Shown here piece after piece: positions 34,738 through 44,235 of a DNA stretch of 64,000 nt (its first letter is position 1; each line of letters opens with the position of its first letter). Source of the stretch: Planctomycetaceae bacterium (lineage in GTDB: Bacteria > Planctomycetota > Planctomycetia > Planctomycetales > Planctomycetaceae); assembly GCA_019636285.1 (NCBI GenBank), contig JAHBXV010000017.1:62001-126000 (forward strand), given 5' to 3'. The notes beneath the pieces were generated by a model. The model was given only the letters and a program-made list of their open reading frames with translations, had not been told where the DNA came from and searched no databases. The position numbers and the translations under genes are program-made.

Positions 34738-35655
34738 ATGACCGCCGCAACGCTCGCTTCGCCGCCGCTGCAGCACGACCAGGCTCTGAGCCTGCGACGT
34801 CTGATCCAGGAACGTACGCCGCGATCCGTCGCGAACGCCGATCGCCACACGTGCCCGACAGTCGCCGTCACCAGCGGCAAGGGGGGAGTGGGGACCAGCC
34901 ATATCGCGCTGAACCTGGCTTTGAGTCATGCCCGTGCGGGGCAACAGGTTGGCCTGATCGACGCGCACACCGGATTGTCCTGTGCCGATCTGCTCACGGG
35001 CAGCACCGGTTACTGGAACCTGGAACACGTACTCGCCGGGGCGAGACGCCTGAACGAAGTCATCCTGAACGGGCCGGAAGGTCTGCAAATCGTCACTGGC
35101 GGCGCGGAACTGCACGCGCTGTCGAAGGTGCCCGATTCGGCTCGGCTCGGAATCGTAAGACAACTCGAAGAGTGGGAATCGTCCCTGGATCTCCTGGTGA
35201 TTGATGCCGGCACCGGCGGTCACGATGTCGCCCGCCAGTTCGCGGCCGCCGCCGGGCAGATCATCGTCGTCGGCACGCCGGAAGCCACGGCGATCGCCGA
35301 TGCTTATGCAACGATTAAACGACTGTCGGCCTCGCGCGAGTCCAAGCTCGTGTTCCTCATTAACCAGGTGGAAGACGAAGCACTCGCCGACCAGATCGCC
35401 GCGCGAATCCGACACACGTCCCGCGAGTTCCTTCGCCGCGATGTCCTCGCCGGGCTCGCGATCCCTTACGACACAACCGTGAAAGAAGCAGTCCGGCGAC
35501 GCCGGCCGTTCCTGGACGTCGATCCGACGTGTCCGGCATCGCGATCGATCGGGCAGTTGGCACGGCGGCTGGAGGAATGGCGAAGCGGAGTTACGCCGGA
35601 TTCCTCATGGATTCGCCGGCTCTGGGCGACGATCGAAAGTCGCCAGTCGCCGTGA
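34738..35655 (+). CDS. flhG: FlhG-like MinD/ParA-family protein with altered P-loop
   Basis: A 305-aa homologue of FlhG (YlxH/MotR), the MinD-type ATPase that limits flagellar number together with FlhF. The deviant Walker A reads SGKGGVGTS: the signature lysine K48 is present, but the P-loop lysine that contacts the phosphates (normally G-K-[ST]) is Thr53. The next motif, normally D-A-D-x-G, reads LIDAHTGLSCADLL. The third motif, VIDAGTGGHD, keeps its aspartate. The N-terminal 40 residues include the basic/Gln stretch LRRLIQERT, like the FlhF-activating region. Context makes the FlhG identity strong, yet ATP binding or hydrolysis may be lost. Confidence 0.86.
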   Translation: MTAATLASPPLQHDQALSLRRLIQERTPRSVANADRHTCPTVAVTSGKGGVGTSHIALNLALSHARAGQQVGLIDAHTGLSCADLLTGSTGYWNLEHVLAGARRLNEVILNGPEGLQIVTGGAELHALSKVPDSARLGIVRQLEEWESSLDLLVIDAGTGGHDVARQFAAAAGQIIVVGTPEATAIADAYATIKRLSASRESKLVFLINQVEDEALADQIAARIRHTSREFLRRDVLAGLAIPYDTTVKEAVRRRRPFLDVDPTCPASRSIGQLARRLEEWRSGVTPDSSWIRRLWATIESRQSP

Positions 35656-35734
35656 AATGAACTTCAGACTTTGTGAAACAGTCGATGAGAGTCTTAACAC
35701 ATTTCGTCGACCGGATCGGTTAGGGAAAATTTCT

Positions 35735-35762
35735 TAAAGGGAGTGATTGTAGCGACCGATAG
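35735..35762 (+). promoter_or_regulatory. Candidate sigma28 (FliA) promoter
   Basis: TAAAG at 35735-35739 and CCGATAG at 35756-35762 resemble the FliA consensus TAAAGTTT-N11-GCCGATAA, with a spacing one base longer than in E. coli. It lies about 60 bases ahead of the small membrane gene and 345 bases ahead of fliA, so it could give autoregulation of the sigma factor. Confidence 0.4.
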
Positions 35763-35823
35763 TCTTCCTACTTGACCGCGCGACTTGCTGCGCGGCAGGG
35801 CGGGCCGACTTCGGGAGCGATCG

Positions 35824-36063
35824 ATGAGTCAGGCGTTTGGCGTGCGACTGGGGCTGCTCGGCTTCGCAACGTCGATCGTCCTGGACGGTGTCGGGGTATC
35901 GACGGACTTCGTGGCCGTTGCGACTCGGGCGCTGGTGGTGATGCTGGGCCTTTGGGCCCTCGGAGCGTTGATCGGCTGGATGGCCGACATGGCGGTGCAG
36001 GAAGGGACGCGCCGCGAGTTCGAGCGCATGCTCGCGGAACTTGACGGCGTGGCAAATACGTGA
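35824..36063 (+). CDS. Small membrane protein between flhG and fliA
   Basis: A 79-aa protein with two hydrophobic segments (about residues 8-20 and 32-52) and a charged amphipathic C-terminal helix (QEGTRREFERMLAELDGV). GGAG precedes the ATG by six bases, and codon use is like the neighbours, so it is probably real. I do not recognise a family. Its place between flhG and fliA suggests a link with flagellar assembly or regulation, but that is inference only. The gene ends 42 bases before the fliA ATG. A possible FliA-type promoter lies upstream. Confidence 0.65.
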   Translation: MSQAFGVRLGLLGFATSIVLDGVGVSTDFVAVATRALVVMLGLWALGALIGWMADMAVQEGTRREFERMLAELDGVANT

Positions 36064-36105
36064 TGCTTGCTTGTCCCTTTTTTCGGGACAGGCTGATGAG
36101 ATTCC

Positions 36106-36900
<795 letters not shown>

Positions 36901-36930
36901 CCGCCAGGCTCCGAGACTCAAGAAACACAA

Positions 36931-36966
36931 GAAGCCCGAGGCGCGATGCCTCGGGCTTCTTGCTTT
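36931..36966. terminator. Terminator between fliA and typA
   Basis: A perfect 12-bp stem, GAAGCCCGAGGC (36931-36942) and GCCTCGGGCTTC (36948-36959), with a 5-base loop is followed by TTGCTTT on the plus side. On the minus side the sequence after the stem is also T-rich (TTGTGTTTCTTG), so it could serve both convergent genes. Confidence 0.8.
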
Positions 36967-36987
36967 ATCGCATCCGGAATCTCTCTG

Positions 36988-37010
36988 CCTTCCGCTCTCA
37001 GCTTTCCGCT
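36988..37010. repeat. Single arm of the CTTTCCGCTCTC repeat family
   Basis: CCTTCCGCTCTCAGCTTTCC followed by GCT matches one arm of the inverted repeat at 61825-61886. It ends on the last bases of typA, so the typA stop codon partly overlaps it. No partner arm was found nearby. Confidence 0.4.
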
Positions 37011-38853
37011 AAGAAACTCCCGCCAGCGCCCGGTTCGACTTCTTGCGCTCATTCTCCGTCAGACCGATCTTACGCAGACGAATCGCCGTCGGGGTCACTT
37101 CCACGTACTCATCATCCTCGATGTACTCAAGGGCTGCTTCCAGCGACATCAGACGCGGCGGCTTCAGGATGACGTTGTCGTCCGAGCCCGATGCCCGCAT
37201 GTTCGTCAGCTTCTTTTCCTTGATCGGGTTGACGACCATGTCGTTGTCGCGCGAGTTCTCGCCGACGATCATCCCTTCGTAAACATCGTCGCCCGGAGCC
37301 ACGAATAGGTCCGAACGCTCTTGCAGCTTGTTGAGCGCGAAGGCCACTGCCTTGCCGCGTTCCTGCGAGACCAGCACGCCGTTCAGACGATGCGGCACTT
37401 CATCCGCCATCGGCTTATAGCTGTCGAACTGGTGGTGAATGATCGCTTCACCCTTCGTGGCGTTCAGCATCCGGGTTCGAATCCCAATCAGGCCACGGGC
37501 AGGGATCGAGAACCGCAGGTGCGTCATCCCGGTCGTTCCGGTCACCATGTCGACCAGTTCGCCGCGGCGACCGCCGACGATTTCCATGACGGGGCCGACA
37601 TCGGTTTGCGGGACGTCGACAATCAGCACTTCAAACGGCTCGTGCCATTCGCCGTCGATCCGCTTGCGAATGACCTGCGGCTTCCCGACCGACAGCTCAT
37701 AGCCTTCACGACGCATCGATTCGATGAGCACCGACAGGTGGAGCACGCCGCGGCCTGAGACCACGAACGCTTCCTTGTCGTTTGATTCTTCGACGCGGAG
37801 CGCCACGTTCGCTTCGAGTTCCCGCGTCAGCCGTTCGCGTAGGTGGCGGCTGGTCAGGTACTTGCCGGCTCCCTGGCCCTGGCCGGCGAGCGGCGAACTG
37901 TTGATGGTGAAGACCATCGACAGCGTCGGCTCGTCCACCTTGATGCGCGGCAGCGGCCGAGGATCGAGCGGGTCGGTCACGGTATCGCCGATTTCCGGCT
38001 TCGACAGACCAACGAGGGCAACAATGTCGCCAGCCGTCCCGACTTCCACGGCGTTCCGGCCCAACTTGTCGAAGACTTCAACCGAAACGACCTTCTCCGG
38101 CTTGTTCGAGCCGTCGGCCTTGGTCAGAACGACCTGCTGACCGGGCTTGATCGAACCACTGACGATCTTGCCGGTAGCAATCCGCCCGACGAACGACGAG
38201 TACGACAGCGACGTCACCATCATCTGCAGCGGGCCGTCGGGATCGACCAGCGGACCCGGAATCTTGTCGATGATCATTTCCAAGAGCGGCTGGATGGTGT
38301 CCGTTCGCACGGACGGGTCGTGCGTCGCGAAACCGGCGCGGCCGCTGGCGAAGATGTACGGAAAATCGAGTGTCTCGTCGTCGGCTCCCAGTTCCACGAA
38401 CAGGTCGAAGGTTTCCGACAACGCTTCCTGCGGGCGGGCGTCGAGACGGTCGACCTTGTTGACGACGACGATCGGCTTCAGGCCAACTTCCAACGCCTTC
38501 TGGAGCACGAAGCGGGTCTGCGGACGCGGCCCTTCGAAGGCGTCGACGAGCACGAGGCAGCCGTCGGCCATTTGCAGCACGCGTTCGACTTCGCCGCCGA
38601 AGTCGGCGTGGCCGGGGGTGTCGATGATGTTCACTTTCACGCCGTCGAACGACAGGGCGATGTTCTTGGCGAGAATCGTGATGCCACGTTCCCGCTCCTG
38701 ATCGTTCGAGTCGAGCATGCACTCCTGGTTGAGCTGCGCGTCGCGGAACTGCCCGCTGCTTTTGAGCAGGCTGTCCACCAGAGTGGTTTTTCCATGGTCA
38801 ACGTGGGCAATGATGGCCACGTTGCGAAGATCGTTTCGACGGTTCATGGGCAT
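37009..38853 (-). CDS. typA: Translational GTPase TypA/BipA
   Basis: A 614-aa ribosome-binding GTPase of the EF-G/LepA class, involved in 50S assembly at low temperature and in stress responses. The G domain motifs are all present: [15 protein letters not shown] (G1), RGITI (G2), [14 protein letters not shown] (G3), and NKVDR in [12 protein letters not shown] (G4). Domain II, the EF-G III/V-like domains and the BipA-specific C-terminal domain follow (about residues 300-600), with [14 protein letters not shown] typical of TypA. Length is normal. The start is MPMNRRND, with a second ATG two codons later. It is convergent with fliA across a terminator. Confidence 0.96.
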   Translation of the reverse strand: MPMNRRNDLRNVAIIAHVDHGKTTLVDSLLKSSGQFRDAQLNQECMLDSNDQERERGITILAKNIALSFDGVKVNIIDTPGHADFGGEVERVLQMADGCLVLVDAFEGPRPQTRFVLQKALEVGLKPIVVVNKVDRLDARPQEALSETFDLFVELGADDETLDFPYIFASGRAGFATHDPSVRTDTIQPLLEMIIDKIPGPLVDPDGPLQMMVTSLSYSSFVGRIATGKIVSGSIKPGQQVVLTKADGSNKPEKVVSVEVFDKLGRNAVEVGTAGDIVALVGLSKPEIGDTVTDPLDPRPLPRIKVDEPTLSMVFTINSSPLAGQGQGAGKYLTSRHLRERLTRELEANVALRVEESNDKEAFVVSGRGVLHLSVLIESMRREGYELSVGKPQVIRKRIDGEWHEPFEVLIVDVPQTDVGPVMEIVGGRRGELVDMVTGTTGMTHLRFSIPARGLIGIRTRMLNATKGEAIIHHQFDSYKPMADEVPHRLNGVLVSQERGKAVAFALNKLQERSDLFVAPGDDVYEGMIVGENSRDNDMVVNPIKEKKLTNMRASGSDDNVILKPPRLMSLEAALEYIEDDEYVEVTPTAIRLRKIGLTENERKKSNRALAGVS

Positions 38854-39190
38854 GGTCTGTCAACACCGGGAACGGGCGGCTGAAAGCCGGAAGGTTATGG
38901 AACAGAAAGAGTTGCGACTGTGGAGGCGGACCGTCAGGGGGGCGAATCGGCAGCGGGAACGGCGGGACACTCCGGCAAAATCTGCCGGAAGTCTAGCAAG
39001 CAAGGGCGGTTCCGGAAAGCCCTTGTTTTTGAAGAACCCGCGAAGAGTTTCCGGCCGACGCCACGTCAACACCCGTGACGCAACCGATTCTGGCGGCCAA
39101 AATCGCCGCGGAATCCGGATCCAGGAGGCGGTGTCAGAGCGCTTTCGGCTCTTAACCATCAACCCTCAACCATCGACCATAAACCCGCCG
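38854..39190. other. Intergenic gap between typA and the zinc-ribbon membrane gene
   Basis: 337 bases that must hold the typA promoter (both genes read leftwards). No gene-like frame. Near the zinc-ribbon gene stop, 39153-39183 contains three near copies of AACCATCAACC type, a low-complexity repeat. Nothing else was recognised. Confidence 0.45.
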
Positions 39191-41008
39191 CTACGGCGGC
39201 GACACATCACCACCCGCTGCCGGCGCCGCCGCTGGGTCCGCTCCCATCATCGCCGGATCCATACCGGCGTCTGCCGGCGCGGCATTGGTCGGAGCCCCGC
39301 CGGTGCCGTCACCAACGGGAAGAATTCCGGAAATCAATCCAGCCACCGCGAGGATGAGCAGGAACATCAGCATGACCGACGCAATTGCCTGGGTCAGGCA
39401 GCCCGAGCGGGCTTCGTTCCAGTAGTTGACGGTGAAGAAGATGTTGCCGAACGGCACCAGCAATACGATCAATCCCCAGACCGTGCTTTGGGCAAAGGCC
39501 GCGGAAACCATGTTGAAGTGACCGGTGACGTCGGCAAACAGCGTCCCGTAATACACGCCAATCAGAATCGTGGCCATAATGCCCATTTGGCTGCCCGAGA
39601 TGGCCCCGTAGAGCATGCCCCCGATTCCCCCCAGCAGCGCGCAGATCAGCACTACGACGGCGGCTTCCACCAGCACTTGCGGCAAAGTCTTGGGTTTCTC
39701 GTCGTCGGCATCCTCGCCGCGAGGCAGAATCGCCTTGTACTTCTTCTGCTTGGCCTGGCCGACCAGACCCATCGTGTCGCGGAAGTAGTACGCGAACTGG
39801 CCGTTGGTCCGAATGTTGAACAGCATCGTGAAGCCAACGGGCAACAGCGACGCCAGGAAGATCGCAGCCGGCGCGATCAGCACCGTGTAGTCGACCGGAG
39901 CCAACGTTTTCGGCTCCTTGTTCTCCTGCTTCTGCTTATCAGCTTCGGACATTCGCTCTAAGGCCAGGTTGTGCCGGTTGATCTCGGCGTTCGATTCCAT
40001 GGTCTGCACGAAGGAAGCCAGCGTGTTGCCGTAAAGCGCCCCCACCACGGCAAATCCCGCGATCGTCAGCAGGTTCGTCGCGAGGAACAGCGTCGTCCAG
40101 ACGATGACCGGCTTCAGCAACTGGGCCCATGCCGGCACCACTTTCCAGAACAGCCAGCCCGGCAGATCGATCGGCATCGCCAGGTGCGACATGGCGATCG
40201 GCAGCATCGACAAGAGAATCAGGTAGCCAATCCCCACGCCGATGTAGAGCACATATTCGGGCATTCCCCCGAATTCGGTCATCACGTAGCCAATCGCCGC
40301 CGGCAACGCGATGACGGGCAAACCGAAAATCACGTTCCAGACCAGGAACTTCATCCCCAGCGCGCTCGCCAGGAAGAAATCGAACGGAAAACGTTTGAAC
40401 TTATCCTTCTTTTCCAGCGACATATCGATGACCGCCGCGTTCAGGCAGCTCAGCCAGCCGGGAATCACCATCACCGAGACGATGGCAAAACCCGCGAAGA
40501 ACACGCGTGGCGGAACCGGCGAAATGTAGAGGTACAGAAACGCTGCTCCCAGGAAAAACAGCGCGCTGATCAGCGTATACATCATCGTCCGCCAGGCCAT
40601 CGCCTGGTTGCGGCCCACGAACCGCCAGCCATCTTTCCAGACGGTCGCGTAAAACTGATCCGGGTCGGGGCCTTTCAGCAGTTTCTTGCGGGCAGCGACC
40701 CCCAGGCCTCCGGTCGCCAGATCGATGCCGCACTCCGGACATTCAATGTCCTCTTCCGTCACGTCGCTTCCGCACTTGGGGCACACGCGCGACCGGTGAT
40801 CTTCCACGCTCTTCAGGTCGAGATTCGCCAGAAAATCCGACGAGTCCTGCTCTTTGCGAGCCTTGGCTTTCGAGGGCTTTTTCGCAGCCGACTCGGCTGG
40901 CACGGGAATGCGCGCCTGGCAGGCCGGGCATTTCACGGCTTTGCCGCGTGCCGCATCGGGAACATTCAGGGCTTTGTCACACTCGGGGCAGCGAACTTTG
41001 ACGGGCAT
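39191..41008 (-). CDS. Zinc-ribbon multi-pass membrane protein (Yip1-like)
   Basis: A 605-aa protein. The N terminus has two putative zinc ribbons: CPECDKALNVP with KCPACQARIPVP (residues about 8-35), and VCPKCGSDVTEEDIECPECG (about 75-95). About ten hydrophobic segments follow in two blocks, separated by a charged cytoplasmic stretch near residues 345-370. The end is a Pro/Ala/Gly/Met-rich tail. The layout resembles planctomycete proteins annotated as Yip1 or MJ0042-type zinc-finger proteins. No enzyme motif was seen. It is transcribed alone on the minus strand. Role unknown, possibly membrane organisation; the fold assignment is by eye. Confidence 0.72.
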   Translation of the reverse strand: MPVKVRCPECDKALNVPDAARGKAVKCPACQARIPVPAESAAKKPSKAKARKEQDSSDFLANLDLKSVEDHRSRVCPKCGSDVTEEDIECPECGIDLATGGLGVAARKKLLKGPDPDQFYATVWKDGWRFVGRNQAMAWRTMMYTLISALFFLGAAFLYLYISPVPPRVFFAGFAIVSVMVIPGWLSCLNAAVIDMSLEKKDKFKRFPFDFFLASALGMKFLVWNVIFGLPVIALPAAIGYVMTEFGGMPEYVLYIGVGIGYLILLSMLPIAMSHLAMPIDLPGWLFWKVVPAWAQLLKPVIVWTTLFLATNLLTIAGFAVVGALYGNTLASFVQTMESNAEINRHNLALERMSEADKQKQENKEPKTLAPVDYTVLIAPAAIFLASLLPVGFTMLFNIRTNGQFAYYFRDTMGLVGQAKQKKYKAILPRGEDADDEKPKTLPQVLVEAAVVVLICALLGGIGGMLYGAISGSQMGIMATILIGVYYGTLFADVTGHFNMVSAAFAQSTVWGLIVLLVPFGNIFFTVNYWNEARSGCLTQAIASVMLMFLLILAVAGLISGILPVGDGTGGAPTNAAPADAGMDPAMMGADPAAAPAAGGDVSPP

Positions 41009-41125
41009 ATTCCTGGCAATCCGCTGGGAAACGCGAAGTCGCGAAGACGAATGGTCATGGGTGAAAACACCATACCCGACCCGGAAACGGCTCGGTAGTC
41101 GCCTCGTCCACCGTTTAACGGGAAA

Positions 41126-42310
41126 TCACGACCTCGGGACAACCACATGCTGACGGATCGTCACCCGGCCGACTGCCGCTTCGTCGATCGTGATCCCCAA
41201 GCCCGGCCCCGTCAGTTCGTCCGCGTAGCCGCCTCGGCCGAACGTCAGATCCTCGCGCGTCAGGGGTTCCCGCACCAGAAAACGGTCGTAACTTCCCTCC
41301 AGGAACCGGATGTTCGCCACCGACGTCGCGAAATGCCGCCCCGCCGCCGACAGAATCCCCGTCTCGCCCACCTGGCACCCGAGCTGATACCCAAGCCCCG
41401 CCTGGTGCGCGAGCGCCGCCAGTTTGAGGCATGGCAGGAACCCGCCGCACTTCGAAAGCCGCAGGTTGAACAGGTCGCAAGTCCCTTCCTCGATAGCTCT
41501 TCGGGCATCCAGCTCACTGCACAGCGATTCATCCAGCATCAGCGGAACACCCAGCTTTCCTCGTAGCGCCGCGAGTCCCCCAACCTCGGCGTGTGGCACC
41601 GGTTGTTCCAGGCTCGACAGTCGATACGGAACCAGCCGTTCGACGTGCCGCTGGAGGTTCTCGCAGGTCCAGGCTTCGTTGGCATCGCCGCGCAGATCGA
41701 ATCGCGATCCCAGCATCCAGCGCAACCGGCGGAGCAGGGTGCGGTCATTGACACCGGCGACGCCCAGTTTCACCTTGGCCGCCGCGAACCCGTAGTACCG
41801 CAGCTTGAGCGCCCGCTCGATCTGTTTCCAACGGCTCATCGCCGTGAAGGCCGCCGAATACCGCACCCGGGGGGCGTGCTCCCGGATCGCCGAGGCCGCC
41901 GGAAAATTCGACGTCACGTGCGACAACGGCACGCCCGCCTCTCGGCAGACCGCATCCAGGACGCTCAGTTCGATCGCCGTCCGCACCGAGTTGCCGTAGC
42001 AGTCACGCGGATCGGGCTTCAGCCCCGGCAGCCGAAAGCGTTCGAGGCGTCCCAGCCAGCCGGCCAGGTTCGCTTCCGAGCCCCCCAGCCCGGCTGCCCA
42101 GTCGGTTCCGGTGAGCAGCTCCCACGAGTCGTCGATCGTCTCGCCCGTCACATACTCGCGCGGCAGCCCCTCACCCCAGCCGACGGTCCCCGAGTCCAAC
42201 TCGCACCGAACCACCAGCGAATCGGTCTCGTCACGCGAGTGCGACGCGTGCGTGATCGTCTTCCGCAGCGGAATCCGCACATGCAAGACAGAGAACTGGG
42301 AGATACGCAT
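41126..42310 (-). CDS. Enolase-superfamily enzyme (mandelate racemase/muconate lactonizing type)
   Basis: A 394-aa enzyme. The N-terminal capping domain is followed by a TIM barrel with the muconate-lactonizing-enzyme subgroup residues. The K-x-K base lies in AAKVKLGVAG, and the metal ligands are D in RGDANEAW, E in LEQPVPH and D/E in LMLDESLCS. The second catalytic lysine is in LSKCGGF. This pattern fits dipeptide epimerases, o-succinylbenzoate synthases or cycloisomerases. Substrate specificity cannot be read, and no menaquinone or peptidoglycan genes are adjacent. The start at 42310 has the normal N terminus (MRISQFSVLHVRIPL). Active site complete, so probably functional. Confidence 0.87.
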   Translation of the reverse strand: MRISQFSVLHVRIPLRKTITHASHSRDETDSLVVRCELDSGTVGWGEGLPREYVTGETIDDSWELLTGTDWAAGLGGSEANLAGWLGRLERFRLPGLKPDPRDCYGNSVRTAIELSVLDAVCREAGVPLSHVTSNFPAASAIREHAPRVRYSAAFTAMSRWKQIERALKLRYYGFAAAKVKLGVAGVNDRTLLRRLRWMLGSRFDLRGDANEAWTCENLQRHVERLVPYRLSSLEQPVPHAEVGGLAALRGKLGVPLMLDESLCSELDARRAIEEGTCDLFNLRLSKCGGFLPCLKLAALAHQAGLGYQLGCQVGETGILSAAGRHFATSVANIRFLEGSYDRFLVREPLTREDLTFGRGGYADELTGPGLGITIDEAAVGRVTIRQHVVVPRS

Positions 42311-42381
42311 CGTCGTCTACTGATCGAACCCGTGCCGCGGCCCCTCAAAACACGGCGACTGTAGCGGCGACTCCGTGGAGG

Positions 42382-42465
42382 GTCGAGTGTCGAGAGTCCA
42401 GAGTCGAGGAAGGCGAAGCGATTCTTCAGTCTTCTCACTCGACTCTAGACGCTCGACCCTCGACC
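42382..42465. repeat. Inverted repeat, GTCGAGTGTCGAG family, copy 2
   Basis: The left 31-base block (42382-42412) is identical to 18549-18579. The right block from 42433 (TCTCACTCGACTCTAGACGC onward) is its imperfect inverted complement. It lies in the 400-bp gap between the enolase-superfamily gene and hpnH. Confidence 0.8.
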
Positions 42466-42611
42466 GAACTCTCGACTCGACCCAACTTCCCAATCGTGCT
42501 AAAAGTTCTTCCAGGAAAAGGTTTTCCGGCCTCCGCAACTGACGCGGCGGCATCGAGGGAATGCAGTTTCTTCGTGGCGGCAAATGGTTCGCCGATTGAC
42601 GAAGAGCTTCC

Positions 42612-42683
42612 GTCAAAACCCGGTTGGCGGCCCAGAAAAGTCGACTGATTCAGGGCGACTTGCGACGTCCAGAGGGTTTTGAC
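42612..42683. repeat. Inverted repeat, GTCAAAACCC family, copy 1
   Basis: Begins GTCAAAACCCGGTTGGCGGC and ends GTCCAGAGGGTTTTGAC. The 10-base ends are perfectly complementary. A second copy at 60754-60834 shares both ends, with different interior sequence. It lies immediately upstream of the hpnH-like gene and may overlap its promoter. Confidence 0.75.
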
Positions 42684-42711
42684 GGTATTAAGAACTGTGG
42701 GGGAGAGCAGG

Positions 42712-43854
42712 ATGGCGGTTCCCGTTTCGCAGATGTGGACAGTGGCCAGCTACGTGTTGTCGCAGCGGCTGCGCGGCGTGAAGCGCTATCCGCTGGTGCT
42801 CATGCTCGAACCCCTGTTCCGCTGCAATCTCGCCTGCGCGGGCTGCGGGAAGATTCAGTACCCCACCGACATTCTCCGTAAGAACCTCTCGCCGGAAGAC
42901 TGCTTCCGCGCGGTCGACGAATGCGGCGCCCCGATCGTGAGCATTCCCGGCGGCGAGCCGCTCCTCCACCCGCAGATTGACGAAATCGTCGCGGGGCTGG
43001 TGGCTCGCAAGAAGTACATCTACCTGTGTACCAACGCGCTATTGCTCGAAAAGCACCTGCACCGCTTTCAGCCGTCCAAGTACCTCACGTTCTCGATCCA
43101 TCTCGACGGCCCCCGCGAAGAGCACGATTTCGCCGTCTGCCGGGACGGGGTCTACGACATCGCCATCGCCGCGATTAAATCCGCCCTCACCCGCGGCTTC
43201 CGCGTCACCACGAACTCCACCGTCTTCAACAACGGCGACCCGGCCGCCATGCGGCAGATGTTTGACGACCTGATGGACCTGGGCGTCGAAGGGATGATGC
43301 TCTCGCCCGGCTACCCCTACGAGAAAGCCCCCGCGCAGGATCTGTTCCTTCAGCGCCGGCAGACCGAAAGCCTCTTCCGGCGGATGCTGCACCGCGCGAA
43401 GCGCCGCTGGAAGTTCAACCTGTCCCCCCTCTTTCTCGAGTTCCTGCAAGGCCGCTGGGACCTGGAATGCACCCCGTGGGGGACGCCGACCTACAACCTC
43501 TTCGGCTGGCAGAAGCCCTGCTACCTGTTGCAGGAAGGGACGGCGGCCACGTTCCAGGAACTGATGGAAACGACCGAGTGGGAACGCTACGGCCGAGCCA
43601 GCGGCAACCCCAAGTGCGCCAACTGCATGGTCCACTGCGGCTACGAACCGACCGCCGTCGCCGAAACCTTCGGCTCCGTGCGCGGCTTCCTGAAAGTCGT
43701 CGCCCTCACCCTCTTCGGCACCGGCCGCGGCCCAGCCTTGGAAGAGCCGGAACCCCCGACCCACGCCGCCCCCCCGCCCCCGGAAGTCGTCCCTCTCACA
43801 CTCCCCCCGCGCCGCCAAAGAGAAACCGAAACCGTCGGCGCCTCGCGGCCGTAG
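42712..43854 (+). CDS. hpnH: HpnH-like radical SAM protein
   Basis: A 380-aa radical S-adenosylmethionine enzyme. The [4Fe-4S] motif C-x3-C-x2-C is at C38, C42 and C45 (CNLACAGC), followed by the SAM-binding [11 protein letters not shown]. The whole protein looks like HpnH, which joins adenosyl to diploptene to make adenosylhopane, the first step of extended hopanoid side chains. C-terminal cysteines in [12 protein letters not shown] are typical of the family. The last 45 residues are Pro-rich. The start at 42712 has GGGGGAGAG upstream; the longer frame does not look coding. No squalene-hopene cyclase or other hpn gene lies in the window. Confidence 0.9.
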   Translation: MAVPVSQMWTVASYVLSQRLRGVKRYPLVLMLEPLFRCNLACAGCGKIQYPTDILRKNLSPEDCFRAVDECGAPIVSIPGGEPLLHPQIDEIVAGLVARKKYIYLCTNALLLEKHLHRFQPSKYLTFSIHLDGPREEHDFAVCRDGVYDIAIAAIKSALTRGFRVTTNSTVFNNGDPAAMRQMFDDLMDLGVEGMMLSPGYPYEKAPAQDLFLQRRQTESLFRRMLHRAKRRWKFNLSPLFLEFLQGRWDLECTPWGTPTYNLFGWQKPCYLLQEGTAATFQELMETTEWERYGRASGNPKCANCMVHCGYEPTAVAETFGSVRGFLKVVALTLFGTGRGPALEEPEPPTHAAPPPPEVVPLTLPPRRQRETETVGASRP

Positions 43855-43874
43855 GGATTGGCAACAACTGCATC

Positions 43875-43911
43875 CGCGTGTGCCACTGGCTCTGCCAGTG
43901 TGGCTTTAGCC
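43875..43911. repeat. Half copy of the GTGTGCCACTGGC palindrome
   Basis: GTGTGCCACTGGCTCTGCCA with the following GTGTGGCTTTAG matches the left part of the element at 29259-29337. The right arm is absent; a different hairpin begins about 30 bases further on. Confidence 0.6.
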
Positions 43912-43941
43912 AATCGGTAGCAGGAATTAGATAGTTGGTAG

Positions 43942-43958
43942 GTCAGGTTCTACCTGAC
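43942..43958. repeat. GTCAGGT-TCT-ACCTGAC hairpin
   Basis: A perfect 7-bp stem with a 3-base loop, closely like the inner hairpin at 8649-8665. It stands between the half palindrome and the first GGGTGGCCCC element. No T-run follows. Confidence 0.55.
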
Positions 43959-43972
43959 TACGACTCACACAT

Positions 43973-44167
43973 GGGTGGCCCCGGTTGCTTCGCAACCGTT
44001 GGGGGCCGTCAGGCCACAGAGGTTTTTCCATGGAAGAGTTCGCAGATCCAAATGAGCGACATTGTCCCGCACAACAATTTCGGCCGCGTCGACCGCACGT
44101 AACTCCTCCACCTGCTAACACGTAGGCCTCGCGGCCCCCAACGGTTGTGGAGCAACCGGGCCCACCC
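43973..44167. repeat. GGGTGGCCCCGG element 1, with long inverted ends
   Basis: The 195-bp element starts GGGTGGCCCCGGTTGCTTCG and ends CGGTTGTGGAGCAACCGGGC followed by CCACCC. The ends are inverted complements over about 37 positions with roughly four mismatches. The interior has no gene. About 50 bases of the left end recur at 47158 and 47936. The layout is that of a miniature inverted-repeat element; no transposase is in the window. Confidence 0.75.
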
Positions 44168-44235
44168 TCGATTGCAACGAGAATTGCAGGGGAGTGATAG
44201 TGGCTCCAAATCCTCAATCTGCATAGGCGGATCAC

